Assembly: GCA_004554775.1 (NCBI GenBank)
Contig: SFKI01000007.1
Location: 62,001-126,000 of the forward strand
Direction of reading: 5' to 3'
DNA from: Subdoligranulum variabile
Lineage (GTDB): Bacteria > Bacillota > Clostridia > Oscillospirales > Ruminococcaceae
Length of the DNA: 64,000 nucleotides
This document shows positions 30,916-38,882 of the stretch, piece by piece. Under the pieces are notes generated by a model that saw only the letters and a program-made list of their open reading frames with translations, searched no databases and was not told the DNA's origin. Position 1 is the stretch's first letter. Each line of letters begins with the position of its first letter. A program made the position numbers and the translations under genes.

Positions 30916-31376
30916 CGGCGCGCCTTGTGGGCACGCTGCTGTTGGCCTGCGCGGGAGCGGGTCTGGGCCTGTGTGGGGCTGTGCGGCGGCAGGGTACGGA
31001 AACCCGCATCCGCCTGCTTGCACGGCTCTGGACTTACTTGGAAGAACTGCTTGCCTGCCGTGCCCTGACAGGCCCCATGCTGCTGCGCGCCGCTGCCGAA
31101 AACCCCGCCTTTGCGCCGCTGGCCTTGCCGCAGGACTGTGCCCTGTCTGCCTTGCCGCTGCCCGCACTGCCCAAAGCGCTGGAGGGAGAGCTGCGCGCCA
31201 GCCTGGCCGCCTTGGGGGGAAGCGACCGCGCCGCCGCCTGTGCCGAGCTGCACCGCATGGCCGAACTCTGCCGCCGGGAAGCCGACCGCCAGGCCGAGCG
31301 CACCGCCCGTGCCATGGCGCTGTGGCCCCGCCTTGGCGGTTGTGCCTGGCTGCTGCTGGCCATCCTTTTGTGGTGA
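30912..31376 (+). CDS. spoIIIAB: Stage III sporulation protein AB
   Basis: A 154-residue protein with an N-terminal and a C-terminal hydrophobic helix enclosing a helical soluble domain, the layout of SpoIIIAB (related to type II secretion GspF). The block RIRLLARLWTYLEELLACR is family-like. It overlaps spoIIIAA by 4 bases. Identification rests mainly on position in the eight-gene operon plus topology. Confidence 0.85.
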   Translation: MTARLVGTLLLACAGAGLGLCGAVRRQGTETRIRLLARLWTYLEELLACRALTGPMLLRAAAENPAFAPLALPQDCALSALPLPALPKALEGELRASLAALGGSDRAAACAELHRMAELCRREADRQAERTARAMALWPRLGGCAWLLLAILLW

Positions 31377-31381
31377 AAAAG

Positions 31382-31576
31382 ATGGATATTGACCTCGTTT
31401 TCAAGATCGCCGCCACCGGCATTATCGTGGCCGTACTCAACCAACTGTTGATTCGTTCCGGGCGGGAGGATCAGGCCATGATGACCACGCTGGCGGGGCT
31501 GATCGTGGTATTAAGCATGCTGGTGCGCCAGATCAGCGACCTGTTTGTGCTGATTAAAGCACTGTTTGAGCTGTGA
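31382..31576 (+). CDS. spoIIIAC: Stage III sporulation protein AC
   Basis: A 64-residue two-helix membrane protein beginning MDIDLVFKIAATGIIVAVL and containing the conserved RSGREDQAMMTTLAGLIVVL. Length and sequence match SpoIIIAC (66-68 aa in Bacillus), a channel membrane component. It starts 5 bases after spoIIIAB. The same frame is open upstream into spoIIIAB, which is a shadow. Confidence 0.92.
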   Translation: MDIDLVFKIAATGIIVAVLNQLLIRSGREDQAMMTTLAGLIVVLSMLVRQISDLFVLIKALFEL

Positions 31577-31582
31577 TGTTGT

Positions 31583-31963
31583 ATGCTGATCTTTCAACTG
31601 GCCGCGCTGACCTTTACGGCAGCGGTGCTCTGCCTGACCCTCAAAAAAGACCAGCCCGCGTTCGCGTTCCTCGTATCGGTCTGCGCGGCGGCGGGGGTGC
31701 TGGCGGCGGTACTGCACCAGGCCCAGCCCGTGCTGGATTGGCTGGATACCTGGGACGGGTACTTTCAGGGCGCGGGGCTTGGATGCCTTGTGCGGGTGCT
31801 GGGCATTGCGCTGGCGGCGCAGTTTGCCGCCGATACCTGCCGCGAAGCCGGGATGGCCGCAGCCGCCACCGCCGCCGAACTGGGCGGGCGCATTTTGGCT
31901 TTGCTGCAGGCACTGCCCCTGCTGCAAGAACTGCTGGACTGCTTTGCGGGCTACTTGCAATAG
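31583..31963 (+). CDS. spoIIIAD: Stage III sporulation protein AD
   Basis: A 126-residue membrane protein with three to four hydrophobic helices, similar in layout to SpoIIIAD (~130 aa). Conserved features include LTLKKDQPAFAFLVSVCAA and a late CREAGMAAAATAAELGGRI block. It starts 6 bases after spoIIIAC and ends 2 bases before the proposed spoIIIAE start. Confidence 0.88.
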   Translation: MLIFQLAALTFTAAVLCLTLKKDQPAFAFLVSVCAAAGVLAAVLHQAQPVLDWLDTWDGYFQGAGLGCLVRVLGIALAAQFAADTCREAGMAAAATAAELGGRILALLQALPLLQELLDCFAGYLQ

Positions 31964-31965
31964 CT

Positions 31966-32979
31966 GTGCTCTGCCCGCTGCCCGCTGGGGCCGAGAGCTT
32001 GCAGCAAAACGCCGCACAGCTGCTGGACGGTGTGCCCACCTTGCAGCAGGCTGCGGCCTGGGGCTTTGCCGAACTTTGGCAGGCGGCGAAGGATTTCCTT
32101 TCTGCCAACATTGGCGAACCGCTGCGCTTCGGCCTGCGTGCGGCGGGGTACTTACTGGTTTCGGGCGTATTAGGGCTGCTGGCGGGGGCTGCCAGCTGGC
32201 GGCGCTGCATCGACGCCGTGGCCGTACTGGGCTTTGCGGCGATGAGCCTTACGGCGGGCATCGACCTGGTCCGCGCGGCGGGGGACACTGCCCGGGACTG
32301 CCAGAACTATCTCATCGCGTTTGTGCCTGTCTACAGCGGCATTGCGGCTGCAGGCGGGCAGACCGCTGGGGCGCTCGTCTACAGCGGCATGTTTTTTGCG
32401 ATGGCACAGTTTTTGGCGGCGGTCATCGGCAATCTGCTTTTGCCGGTGCTGGAAATTTACTTCTGCTTTGCGGCCTGTGCCTGCGTCTGGGGCAGCCATG
32501 CGGTCGAGGAAGCCGCTGCGCTTTTCTCAAAATGCCTGCACTGGCTGTTGAAAGCCTGCGGCGCGGTATTCAGCCTGGTCCTGGGGCTGCAAGGCGTGCT
32601 GGCAGGCACGGCGGATTCCGCCGCGCTGCGCACCGGCAAAAGCGTGCTGCAAGGCGCAGTGCCGGTGGTGGGGGATGCCGCCGCTGCGGCCCTTACCGGT
32701 GCGGCGGCTGCGGTGCAATTGCTCAAGGGCTCGCTGGCGTTGGCGGCGCTGCTGGCACTGGGCGCATCCTTTGCGCCGGTTCTGCTGCACTGCCTTTTGT
32801 ACAGTCTTGCATTTTCCGGTGCGGGTATTGCCGCGCTGGCTGGCGGGCAAAAGCAGTGCGGGCGGCTGTGCCGGTTGTACGCCGAGGGGGCCGGGCTGTG
32901 CGGTTCTGTCCTTGTTTTGTACTTTTTCCTTGTGTTTTTATCCACAGCACTTTTGCTGCTTACCGGAAATGGGGTGTAG
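31966..32979 (+). CDS. spoIIIAE: Stage III sporulation protein AE (start uncertain)
   Basis: A large polytopic membrane protein of the SpoIIIA channel, at least 337 residues, with about seven helices and the conserved YLIAFVPVYSGIAAAGGQTAGALVYSG region. The start is a problem: the GTG at 31966, 2 bases after the spoIIIAD stop, is the first acceptable codon, but just upstream in the same frame is a typical signal-peptide core (GLLCGLLAIAVLCPLPAGA) with no ATG, GTG or TTG to start it. Either the short form is used, or initiation is at a CTG near 31939 inside spoIIIAD. The stop is 2 bases before spoIIIAF. Confidence 0.85.
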   Translation: MLCPLPAGAESLQQNAAQLLDGVPTLQQAAAWGFAELWQAAKDFLSANIGEPLRFGLRAAGYLLVSGVLGLLAGAASWRRCIDAVAVLGFAAMSLTAGIDLVRAAGDTARDCQNYLIAFVPVYSGIAAAGGQTAGALVYSGMFFAMAQFLAAVIGNLLLPVLEIYFCFAACACVWGSHAVEEAAALFSKCLHWLLKACGAVFSLVLGLQGVLAGTADSAALRTGKSVLQGAVPVVGDAAAAALTGAAAAVQLLKGSLALAALLALGASFAPVLLHCLLYSLAFSGAGIAALAGGQKQCGRLCRLYAEGAGLCGSVLVLYFFLVFLSTALLLLTGNGV

Positions 32980-32981
32980 GG

Positions 32982-33422
32982 ATGGCCGCTCTGCGTTCGG
33001 CCGCGTTTGGCTGCTGCGTGCTTTCCACCGTGGCGGGGCTGGTGCGTGTTTTCTGGCCGGAAAACGGCTTCAAACCAGTCATAAATGCGGTGCTGGCTTT
33101 GTATATTATAACGGCGGGCATGCAGATCGTCCGCGGCACCAACTGGGCTGACCTGGCTGCGCAGCTGGCCCCGTCGGCGGGCAGCGCCGCCGCGTCCGAA
33201 GCTGAGGTAGATGCCTACCGCCAGACGCTTACCGACCAGGCCGCCGCGCAGGCTTTGCGGGATGTGCTTTCAGCCAGCGGCATGGATGCGGCTGTCTCCC
33301 GCACAGATACCGGCTGGCGGGTCACGCTGGTGCACGCGGCGGACCGTGCCCGGGCCGAAGCCCTGCTTGCCGCCAACTGCGGCGCGATCCCCTACGAAAT
33401 TTCCATAGGGGGTGCACCATGA
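32982..33422 (+). CDS. spoIIIAF: Stage III sporulation protein AF
   Basis: A 146-residue protein with two N-terminal hydrophobic segments and a soluble C-terminal domain ending in a small alpha/beta unit (WRVTLVHAADRARAEALL). SpoIIIAF is usually about 200 residues, so this one is short, but position and topology fit. It starts 2 bases after spoIIIAE and overlaps spoIIIAG by 4 bases. Confidence 0.82.
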   Translation: MAALRSAAFGCCVLSTVAGLVRVFWPENGFKPVINAVLALYIITAGMQIVRGTNWADLAAQLAPSAGSAAASEAEVDAYRQTLTDQAAAQALRDVLSASGMDAAVSRTDTGWRVTLVHAADRARAEALLAANCGAIPYEISIGGAP

Positions 33423-33964
33423 AGCTGGACACCGCTGCCCTTTGGCAAACGCTCACCAAACGCGCGGCGGCGCTGTTGGCCGACGAGCAGAAGCGCACCG
33501 GCCTGCTGGTGGCGGCGGGGCTGCTGGGGCTTGTCTTACTGGGCGTTTCGAGCTGGCTGCCCGCCAAAACGGAACCCACAGCCGAAGCCGTCCCACAGGC
33601 CACCGCAGCATCGGCCTACGAAGCCGACCTCGAGACCCGCCTGCAATCGCTCATCTCAAACTTGGCGGGGGCAGGCGAGACCCGCGTGATGGTCACGCTC
33701 CAATGCGGCGAGGAGAGCATCTACGCCGCCGACACCGAGACTTCCGCCGACGGCACCGCCGCCAGCAAGCATGTCATCGCGGGCGGCACGGGCCTTGTCG
33801 AGACCATCCAGACGCCCCAGGTATTGGGCGTGGCGGTGCTTTGCCGGGGCGGCGAGGATCCCGCCGTCCAGTCCCGCATCACGGCTCTGGTGCAGGCGCT
33901 GACCGGGGTGGGGGCCAACCATGTTACCGTAGCGGCGCTGGGCGAACCAACGCCCCATCCATGA
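33419..33964 (+). CDS. spoIIIAG: Stage III sporulation protein AG
   Basis: A 181-residue single-pass protein (helix ~29-46) with an extracytoplasmic ring-building domain: YEADLETRLQSLISNLAGAG followed by ETRVMVTLQ, and a C-terminal VLGVAVLCRGGEDPAVQSRI. SpoIIIAG forms a large ring in the intermembrane space of the engulfed forespore. Codon composition matches neighbours. Confidence 0.92.
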   Translation: MKLDTAALWQTLTKRAAALLADEQKRTGLLVAAGLLGLVLLGVSSWLPAKTEPTAEAVPQATAASAYEADLETRLQSLISNLAGAGETRVMVTLQCGEESIYAADTETSADGTAASKHVIAGGTGLVETIQTPQVLGVAVLCRGGEDPAVQSRITALVQALTGVGANHVTVAALGEPTPHP

Positions 33965-33982
33965 CCCAAGGGAGGGACGATT

Positions 33983-34636
33983 ATGAAACCAAACCCCGCA
34001 AAAAAGACCCATACCCGGCAGGCCACGGCGGCTGTTCTGGCCCTGGCGCTGGGGGCGGCTGTTTACCTGAACTGGTCGTTTGCCCGGGCTGCACCGCAGG
34101 ACCTTACGGTTGGCGCGGTCGCAGATGACACCGCGCAGGAGGTTTCCGCCGTGCTTGACCCGCTGACCGACGATACTGCCCTTGCCACAGCCGCCGAAAC
34201 CGATGCCGCCGACACCCAGACACCTGCTGGCAAAAACTACGGTGAAGCCCAGATGGTCAGCGTCAGTAAAGACTCCGGCACAGAATTTTTTGAAGCCGCC
34301 CGCCTGGCCCGCACCAAATCCCGGGATGAAGCGCTTGACGCCCTTAAAAAATCGCTGAAAGACGCCAAACTCAGCGACGCCGAAAAGAAAAAACTGACCG
34401 AGGATCTTGCCGCGCAGGTGGGCAACATCACGCTCGAAACCAAACTCGAGACCCTTATCAAATCCAAAGGCTTTGCCGACTGCGTTGTCGACCTCGAGGG
34501 CGAAAAGGCCAATGTTACGGTCATGACCGAGAACGACGCTCTGAGCGCCGCCGAAGTCACCCGCATCCGCGATGCACTGCTCAGCCAGTGCGAGGGGCTT
34601 TCCGCGCAGGACATCACGATCGTAGAAGTAAAATAA
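33983..34636 (+). CDS. spoIIIAH: Stage III sporulation protein AH
   Basis: A 217-residue protein with a transmembrane helix that ends in the family-typical YLNW motif (~35-38), an acidic linker, and a C-terminal YscJ/FliF-like ring-building domain (residues ~90-217, including LETLIKSKGFADCVVDLEG). It docks with forespore SpoIIQ in Bacillus; SpoIIQ is not in the window. It ends the spoIIIA operon. Confidence 0.93.
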   Translation: MKPNPAKKTHTRQATAAVLALALGAAVYLNWSFARAAPQDLTVGAVADDTAQEVSAVLDPLTDDTALATAAETDAADTQTPAGKNYGEAQMVSVSKDSGTEFFEAARLARTKSRDEALDALKKSLKDAKLSDAEKKKLTEDLAAQVGNITLETKLETLIKSKGFADCVVDLEGEKANVTVMTENDALSAAEVTRIRDALLSQCEGLSAQDITIVEVK

Positions 34637-34668
34637 CCGTGAATCCCCGTGTATCAGTTGCAAATAGG

Positions 34669-34696
34669 TTGGTTTTGTGGTAAACTAAGCTATACT
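34669..34696 (+). promoter_or_regulatory. Promoter for the asp23-nusB operon
   Basis: TTGGTT (34669-34674), 16 nt, TATACT (34691-34696), separating vegetative nusB-dxs genes from the sporulation operon. Confidence 0.55.
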
Positions 34697-34767
34697 ATCT
34701 AAAATGGCGGCAATTGTAAGCTGTAGCAGCAGCCTTGCAAACCGCATGCAACGGGAGGGTACACAAC

Positions 34768-35127
34768 ATGGATGTACAGAAGACCATCGGCGGCAGCCTA
34801 CAGATATCGACCGAAGTTCTTGCCAAGATCGCCCGGCTGGCAGCGTTGGAAATTGACGGCGTTGCCGAAGTGACGACCGGCGGCAGCCAGAATGTGCGCG
34901 GCCTGCTGGGCCGTACCGGCCTGCAAAAGCCGGTCAACGTGGTGCTGGAGGATGGCATTGCCACCGTTACCGTACACCTGACCGCTGTATACGGCAGCAA
35001 GATCATGCCCCTTTGCGAGAAGGTGCAGGAAAATGTCAAGCAGACCATCCAGAATATGACGGGCATCACCGTGGCCCGCGTGGATGTGCTGGTCGTCGGC
35101 CTGACTGAGCCTGCCGCCCAGGCCTGA
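34768..35127 (+). CDS. Asp23/Gls24 family protein (YqhY-like)
   Basis: A 119-residue Asp23 domain protein starting GGSLQISTEVLAKIARLAAL and ending with the TVARVDVLVVGL strand. In Bacillus the same position before nusB is held by yqhY, an Asp23 paralog linked to control of fatty-acid synthesis (acetyl-CoA carboxylase); accBC, which precede it there, are missing here. Start chosen by GGGAGGGT; the open frame extends upstream without signal. Confidence 0.9.
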   Translation: MDVQKTIGGSLQISTEVLAKIARLAALEIDGVAEVTTGGSQNVRGLLGRTGLQKPVNVVLEDGIATVTVHLTAVYGSKIMPLCEKVQENVKQTIQNMTGITVARVDVLVVGLTEPAAQA

Positions 35128-35169
35128 ACAAATCAGGGATAGAGACAGGAAAGAAAGACAGGAGCAAGC

Positions 35170-35598
35170 ATGGAAAAAAAGCAGACCCGCCGCGAATCCC
35201 GCGAGACGGCGTTTTTGACGGCCTTTGCCGCCACCTTTGAGCCGGAGACCCCGCTGGTGCCCGCCGAGACCGAATCGGCCGCACCGGACGCCTTTGCCAC
35301 CCAGCTGCTGGCCGCGATGAACAACCACGCCGCGGAACTGGATGAGATCATCACCGCCCACCTCAAGGGCTGGACACTGGCCCGCGTGCCCCGTGTCAGC
35401 CTGGTGGCGCTGCGTCTCGGCTTGGCTGAGATGCTCTACGGCGAAGAGCAAAAGACCGGCGTTGCCATCAACGAGGCTGTCGAGCTCGTGAAAAAATACG
35501 GCGCAGACAACGACTATCAGTTTGTTAACGGCCTGCTGGGCGCCGTTGCACGGGAACGCGGCGACCAGCCTGCTGATGCCGCCCAGCCGCAATGCTGA
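35170..35598 (+). CDS. nusB: Transcription antitermination factor NusB
   Basis: A 142-residue all-helical RNA-binding protein that, with NusE/S10, binds boxA in rRNA operons. Key blocks: RRESRETAFLTAFA at the N-terminus, VSLVALRLGLAEMLY, VAINEAVELVKKYG and FVNGLLGAVAR at the C-terminus. The start codon follows AGGAGCA. It overlaps the TsaD-like gene by 7 bases. Confidence 0.94.
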   Translation: MEKKQTRRESRETAFLTAFAATFEPETPLVPAETESAAPDAFATQLLAAMNNHAAELDEIITAHLKGWTLARVPRVSLVALRLGLAEMLYGEEQKTGVAINEAVELVKKYGADNDYQFVNGLLGAVARERGDQPADAAQPQC

Positions 35599-36539
35599 CG
35601 CTAGGCATTGATACCAGCAATTATGCAACCTCTCTGGCTGTGTTTGACACAAACGCCGGAGAGGTTGTTTGCGATTGCAAAAAGTTTTTGCCGGTCAAAG
35701 AGGGTCAGCTCGGTCTGCGCCAGAGCGATGCCCTTTTCCACCACACCGCCGCGCTGCCGGACCTGCTGGCGGAACTCGGCACCAAAGCGGACCTGACAAA
35801 AGTTGCCGCCGTGGGCGTATCGGCCAAGCCGCGCCCGGTCGATGGCTCGTATATGCCGTGCTTTTTGGCGGGCGTCAACGCGGCCACGGCGTTTGCACGG
35901 GGCAAAGGCATTCCGCTTGTGCACACTACCCACCAGCAGGGGCATATCGCCGCCGCCCTGTTTGCGACGGGGGAGCGCGGGCTGTTTGAGCAGGAAAACC
36001 TCGTTTTTCATGTCTCGGGCGGCACGACCGACCTTCTGCTCTGCCAGGGGGCCGAGCGCATCACGCCGCTGGGCACCAGCCAGGATCTGTACGCCGGGCA
36101 GGCCGTTGACCGTCTCGGCGTCAAATTGGGCTATCCGTTCCCGGCGGGCGTCTATGTCAGTGAGCAGGCGGCCCAATGCGCCGAGAAGGTACACCCCAAG
36201 GTCAGCGTAAAGGGCGTCAATTGCAGCCTTTCGGGGCTGGAAAACCAGTACACCAAGCTGCTGGCCGAGGGCAAAGACCCCGCCTACGTCTGCAAATACT
36301 GCCTGATCTGCGTGGCCGAGACTCTTACCCGCATGGCCCGCGCTGCGCTGGAAGAGCGCCCCGGCCTGCCGGTGGTGTTTGCAGGCGGCGTGATGAGCAG
36401 CGACCTTATCCGCACCTACGTATCGGCCCGCGTGCCCGGCGCACGGTTCGTACCCGGTAAATTTGCCAGCGATAATGCCATCGGCGTGTCGATCCTGGCC
36501 GCAAGGGAGCAGGGAGCATGGCAGACTACATCAATGTAA
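35592..36539 (+). CDS. TsaD/Kae1/Qri7 family paralog
   Basis: A 315-residue ASKHA-fold protein of the TsaD superfamily. N-terminal LGIDTSNYATSLAVFD, the metal-ligand pair in THQQGHIAAAL (equivalent to HxEGH of TsaD), HVSGGTTDLLL, and a late FAGGVMSSDLIRTY (phosphate loop) are conserved. It differs from canonical TsaD in the HxxxH context and lacks the usual neighbours TsaB/TsaE, so it is probably a paralog and not the t6A enzyme. The nusB-TsaD-like-xseA order recurs in Clostridia to my knowledge. Function unknown. It overlaps nusB by 7 and xseA by 22 bases. Confidence 0.82.
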   Translation: MLTLGIDTSNYATSLAVFDTNAGEVVCDCKKFLPVKEGQLGLRQSDALFHHTAALPDLLAELGTKADLTKVAAVGVSAKPRPVDGSYMPCFLAGVNAATAFARGKGIPLVHTTHQQGHIAAALFATGERGLFEQENLVFHVSGGTTDLLLCQGAERITPLGTSQDLYAGQAVDRLGVKLGYPFPAGVYVSEQAAQCAEKVHPKVSVKGVNCSLSGLENQYTKLLAEGKDPAYVCKYCLICVAETLTRMARAALEERPGLPVVFAGGVMSSDLIRTYVSARVPGARFVPGKFASDNAIGVSILAAREQGAWQTTSM

Positions 36540-37738
36540 CCAGCCTCAACCGCCTGGCCAAGCAGGTGCTGGCCCAGTGCGAACCGCTGAACGATCTTAT
36601 CGTCTGCGGCGAGATCTCTGGCTTTGTCCGCCACTACAAAAGCGGGCATATGTACTTTGCCTTAAAGGACGAGAACGCCAGCGTCAAAAGCGTGATGTTC
36701 CGTTCCTCGGCGCAGTTGCTCAACTTCCAGCCGCAAAACGGTATGCTGGTGCTTGCCTACGGCCACGCCACGTTGTACGAGCGAGACGGCGCGTTCCAGC
36801 TGTATGTGGATTATATGAAGCCCTTTGGTGCCGGTGCGGCCCAGATGGCGTTTGACGCGCTGTACAAAAAGCTGGAAGCCGAGGGTCTTTTTGCCCCGGA
36901 ACGCAAGCGCCCGCTGCCGCCGGTGCCGCAGTGCATCGGCGTTGTCACCAGCAAGACCGGCGCGGCCTGGCAGGATGTGCAAAACGTCATAGGCCGCCGC
37001 TGGCCGATGGTCAAGCTGCTGCTGGCTCCGGTCAATGTGCAGGGCATCGAAGCTGAGCGCAGCATCGTGGCGGGCATCCGCGCCCTGGATAAAGATAAGC
37101 GCCCGGACCTGATTTTGGTCACGCGCGGTGGCGGCAGCAAGGAGGACCTTTGGGTCTTTAACAGTGAGCGTATCGCCCGTGCCGCCGTAGCCTGCCGCAA
37201 ACCTGTCGTCTCCGCCGTCGGGCATGAGATCGACACGACCATTTTGGACTATGTGGCCGACCTGCGCGCGCCGACCCCCTCGGCTGCCGCCGAGCTCTGT
37301 GTGCCGGACAGGGAAGAGTTGTGGCAGAAAATATTCATTTTAGAGCAAAATATTCAAAAAAATATACAGAATCGCTGCCAAGTATGCTATAATAAGTTAG
37401 ACACCCTGGCAGCGCCGCAGACCATGCAGCGCCAGAAGCAGGCCATGCAGCGCCGCGAGGCTGACCTGGCCCGGCTGAGTGACGCCGTGCAGGGAGCATC
37501 GGCCCGCCGCTTTACGGATGCCGAGACCCAGCTGCGCCACGCCGCCGCAATGGCCCGGTCACTGAACCCTTACGGCGTGCTGGCCCGCGGTTATGCGATG
37601 GTCGAAAAAGACGGTGCAGTCAGCGAGGTCGCCGGGCTGCGGCCTGGTGATGCGATCACCCTGCGCGGTGCTGCCGCCCAGGCCGATTGCGTAGTGCAGC
37701 GCGTGCACGAGAACGCGCAGGAAGGTACGACCCTATGA
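36518..37738 (+). CDS. xseA: Exodeoxyribonuclease VII large subunit
   Basis: A 406-residue nuclease subunit. N-terminal OB fold (VCGEISGFVRHYKSGHMYFALKD), the core GVVTSKTGAAWQDVQNVI and ILVTRGGGSKEDLWVFN active-site block, then SAVGHEIDTTILDYVADLRAPTPSAAAEL, a coiled-coil arm, and the C-terminal GYAMVEKDG strand. It degrades single-stranded DNA bidirectionally with XseB. The coiled-coil arm contains a markedly AT-rich stretch (37328-37395) including a TATAAT. Confidence 0.95.
   Translation: MADYINVTSLNRLAKQVLAQCEPLNDLIVCGEISGFVRHYKSGHMYFALKDENASVKSVMFRSSAQLLNFQPQNGMLVLAYGHATLYERDGAFQLYVDYMKPFGAGAAQMAFDALYKKLEAEGLFAPERKRPLPPVPQCIGVVTSKTGAAWQDVQNVIGRRWPMVKLLLAPVNVQGIEAERSIVAGIRALDKDKRPDLILVTRGGGSKEDLWVFNSERIARAAVACRKPVVSAVGHEIDTTILDYVADLRAPTPSAAAELCVPDREELWQKIFILEQNIQKNIQNRCQVCYNKLDTLAAPQTMQRQKQAMQRREADLARLSDAVQGASARRFTDAETQLRHAAAMARSLNPYGVLARGYAMVEKDGAVSEVAGLRPGDAITLRGAAAQADCVVQRVHENAQEGTTL
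37388..37393 (+). promoter_or_regulatory. Candidate internal promoter (extended -10) inside xseA
   Basis: TATGCTATAAT (37383-37393) is a perfect extended -10 within an AT-rich island in an otherwise GC-rich gene. The -35 region (TACAGA 17 nt upstream) is weak, as is usual for extended -10 promoters. It could drive xseB, ispA and dxs. Confidence 0.4.
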
Positions 37739-37950
37739 AACAGCCAAAATCATTTGAGGAGGGCCTGGCCCGTCTGCAGGAGCTGCTGACGGCGCTGCAG
37801 GATGAGTCTACGCCGCTGGCGCAGTCCGTCAAGCTGTATGCCGAGGCTGCCGGTCTCATCAGCTACTGCAAGCAGACGCTGGACGCCGCCAAGCTCCAGA
37901 TCGACGAGATCGACGCGAGCCTGCTGGTCCAGGCGGAGGACGTACAATGA
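37735..37950 (+). CDS. xseB: Exodeoxyribonuclease VII small subunit
   Basis: A 71-residue helical protein beginning KQPKSFEEGLARLQELL with the typical ALQDESTPLAQSVKLYAEA hairpin. Several copies wrap around each XseA arm. It overlaps xseA (ATGA) and ispA (ATGA). Confidence 0.94.
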   Translation: MKQPKSFEEGLARLQELLTALQDESTPLAQSVKLYAEAAGLISYCKQTLDAAKLQIDEIDASLLVQAEDVQ

Positions 37951-38834
37951 ACTACGAGGATTACAAGGCAAAATTTACCGCCTGGGCGGCGCTGACCGAA
38001 ACGCGCCTAGGCGAGCTGTGTGATGAGTTTTTGCCCGCGCACGAGCAGATCGCCCAGGCCGCGCGCTACAGCCTGCTGGGCGGCGGCAAACGCATCCGCG
38101 CCGTGCTGGCGCTGGCCGCGTGTGAACTGGGCGGTGCTGCGCCGGAAAAGGCGCTCGACTACGCCTGCGCGCTGGAAATGCTGCATTGCTACTCGCTCAT
38201 CCATGACGACATGCCCTGTATGGACAACGACGATTTCCGCCGCGGCCGCCCGAGTTGCCACAAGCAGTTTGGCGAATCCACGGCCCTGTTGGCGGCAGAT
38301 GCCCTTGTCACCGCCGCGTTTGAGGTTATCGCCCATGCGGATCTGCCCGCCGAAAGCCGGGTAGAGGCTGCCGCCCTGCTGGCTAAAGCAGGCGGTGCGC
38401 GCGGCATGCTCTACGGGCAGGAGCTCGATAAGCATTACGAAATCACCCGCGCGAGTGAGGAACAGCTGTTAGAGCTGCACCGCAACAAGACCGGTGCGCT
38501 TATCATCGCGGCTGTGGAGCTTGGCTGCACGGCCGCAAACGCCGCACCTGCCCTGCGCGCCGCGCTGGTGCAGTATGCTGCCGAAGTCGGCCTTGTGTTC
38601 CAGATCGTGGACGACATCCTCGATGTGACCTCTACCACCGAGGAACTCGGCAAGCCTGTCGGCAGTGATGCCGATAACGACAAAACGACCTTTATCACCC
38701 TGTACGGCCTGGATGGGGCGCGCGCACTGGCAAAAAGCCATAACGACGCAGCCCTGGCTGCGCTGGATGGGTTCGGCACGCAGGAAGATTTCCTGCGCCT
38801 GCTGGCAGCGGAACTGCTGCAACGTAAAAAATAA
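37947..38834 (+). CDS. ispA: Polyprenyl (farnesyl/geranyl) diphosphate synthase
   Basis: A 295-residue all-helical trans-prenyltransferase. First Asp-rich motif in SLIHDDMPCMDNDDFRRGR and second in FQIVDDILDVT bind Mg-diphosphate; GGGKRIRAVLALAACE binds IPP. Length and the residues just before the first motif (MLHCYSLIHDD) fit the short-chain FPP/GPP synthase of the MEP pathway. It sits with dxs, the first MEP enzyme. Confidence 0.93.
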   Translation: MNYEDYKAKFTAWAALTETRLGELCDEFLPAHEQIAQAARYSLLGGGKRIRAVLALAACELGGAAPEKALDYACALEMLHCYSLIHDDMPCMDNDDFRRGRPSCHKQFGESTALLAADALVTAAFEVIAHADLPAESRVEAAALLAKAGGARGMLYGQELDKHYEITRASEEQLLELHRNKTGALIIAAVELGCTAANAAPALRAALVQYAAEVGLVFQIVDDILDVTSTTEELGKPVGSDADNDKTTFITLYGLDGARALAKSHNDAALAALDGFGTQEDFLRLLAAELLQRKK

Positions 38835-38882
38835 GGCCCCTGCCGCCATGCTGCGGCGCTGCCATAAGGAAGTGAGGATACC

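Noticed and set aside
31779..33422. Single 547-codon frame covering spoIIIAD to spoIIIAF
   Set aside because: Only the last part (from 32982) is a family match (spoIIIAF); the rest is an out-of-frame shadow of spoIIIAD and AE.
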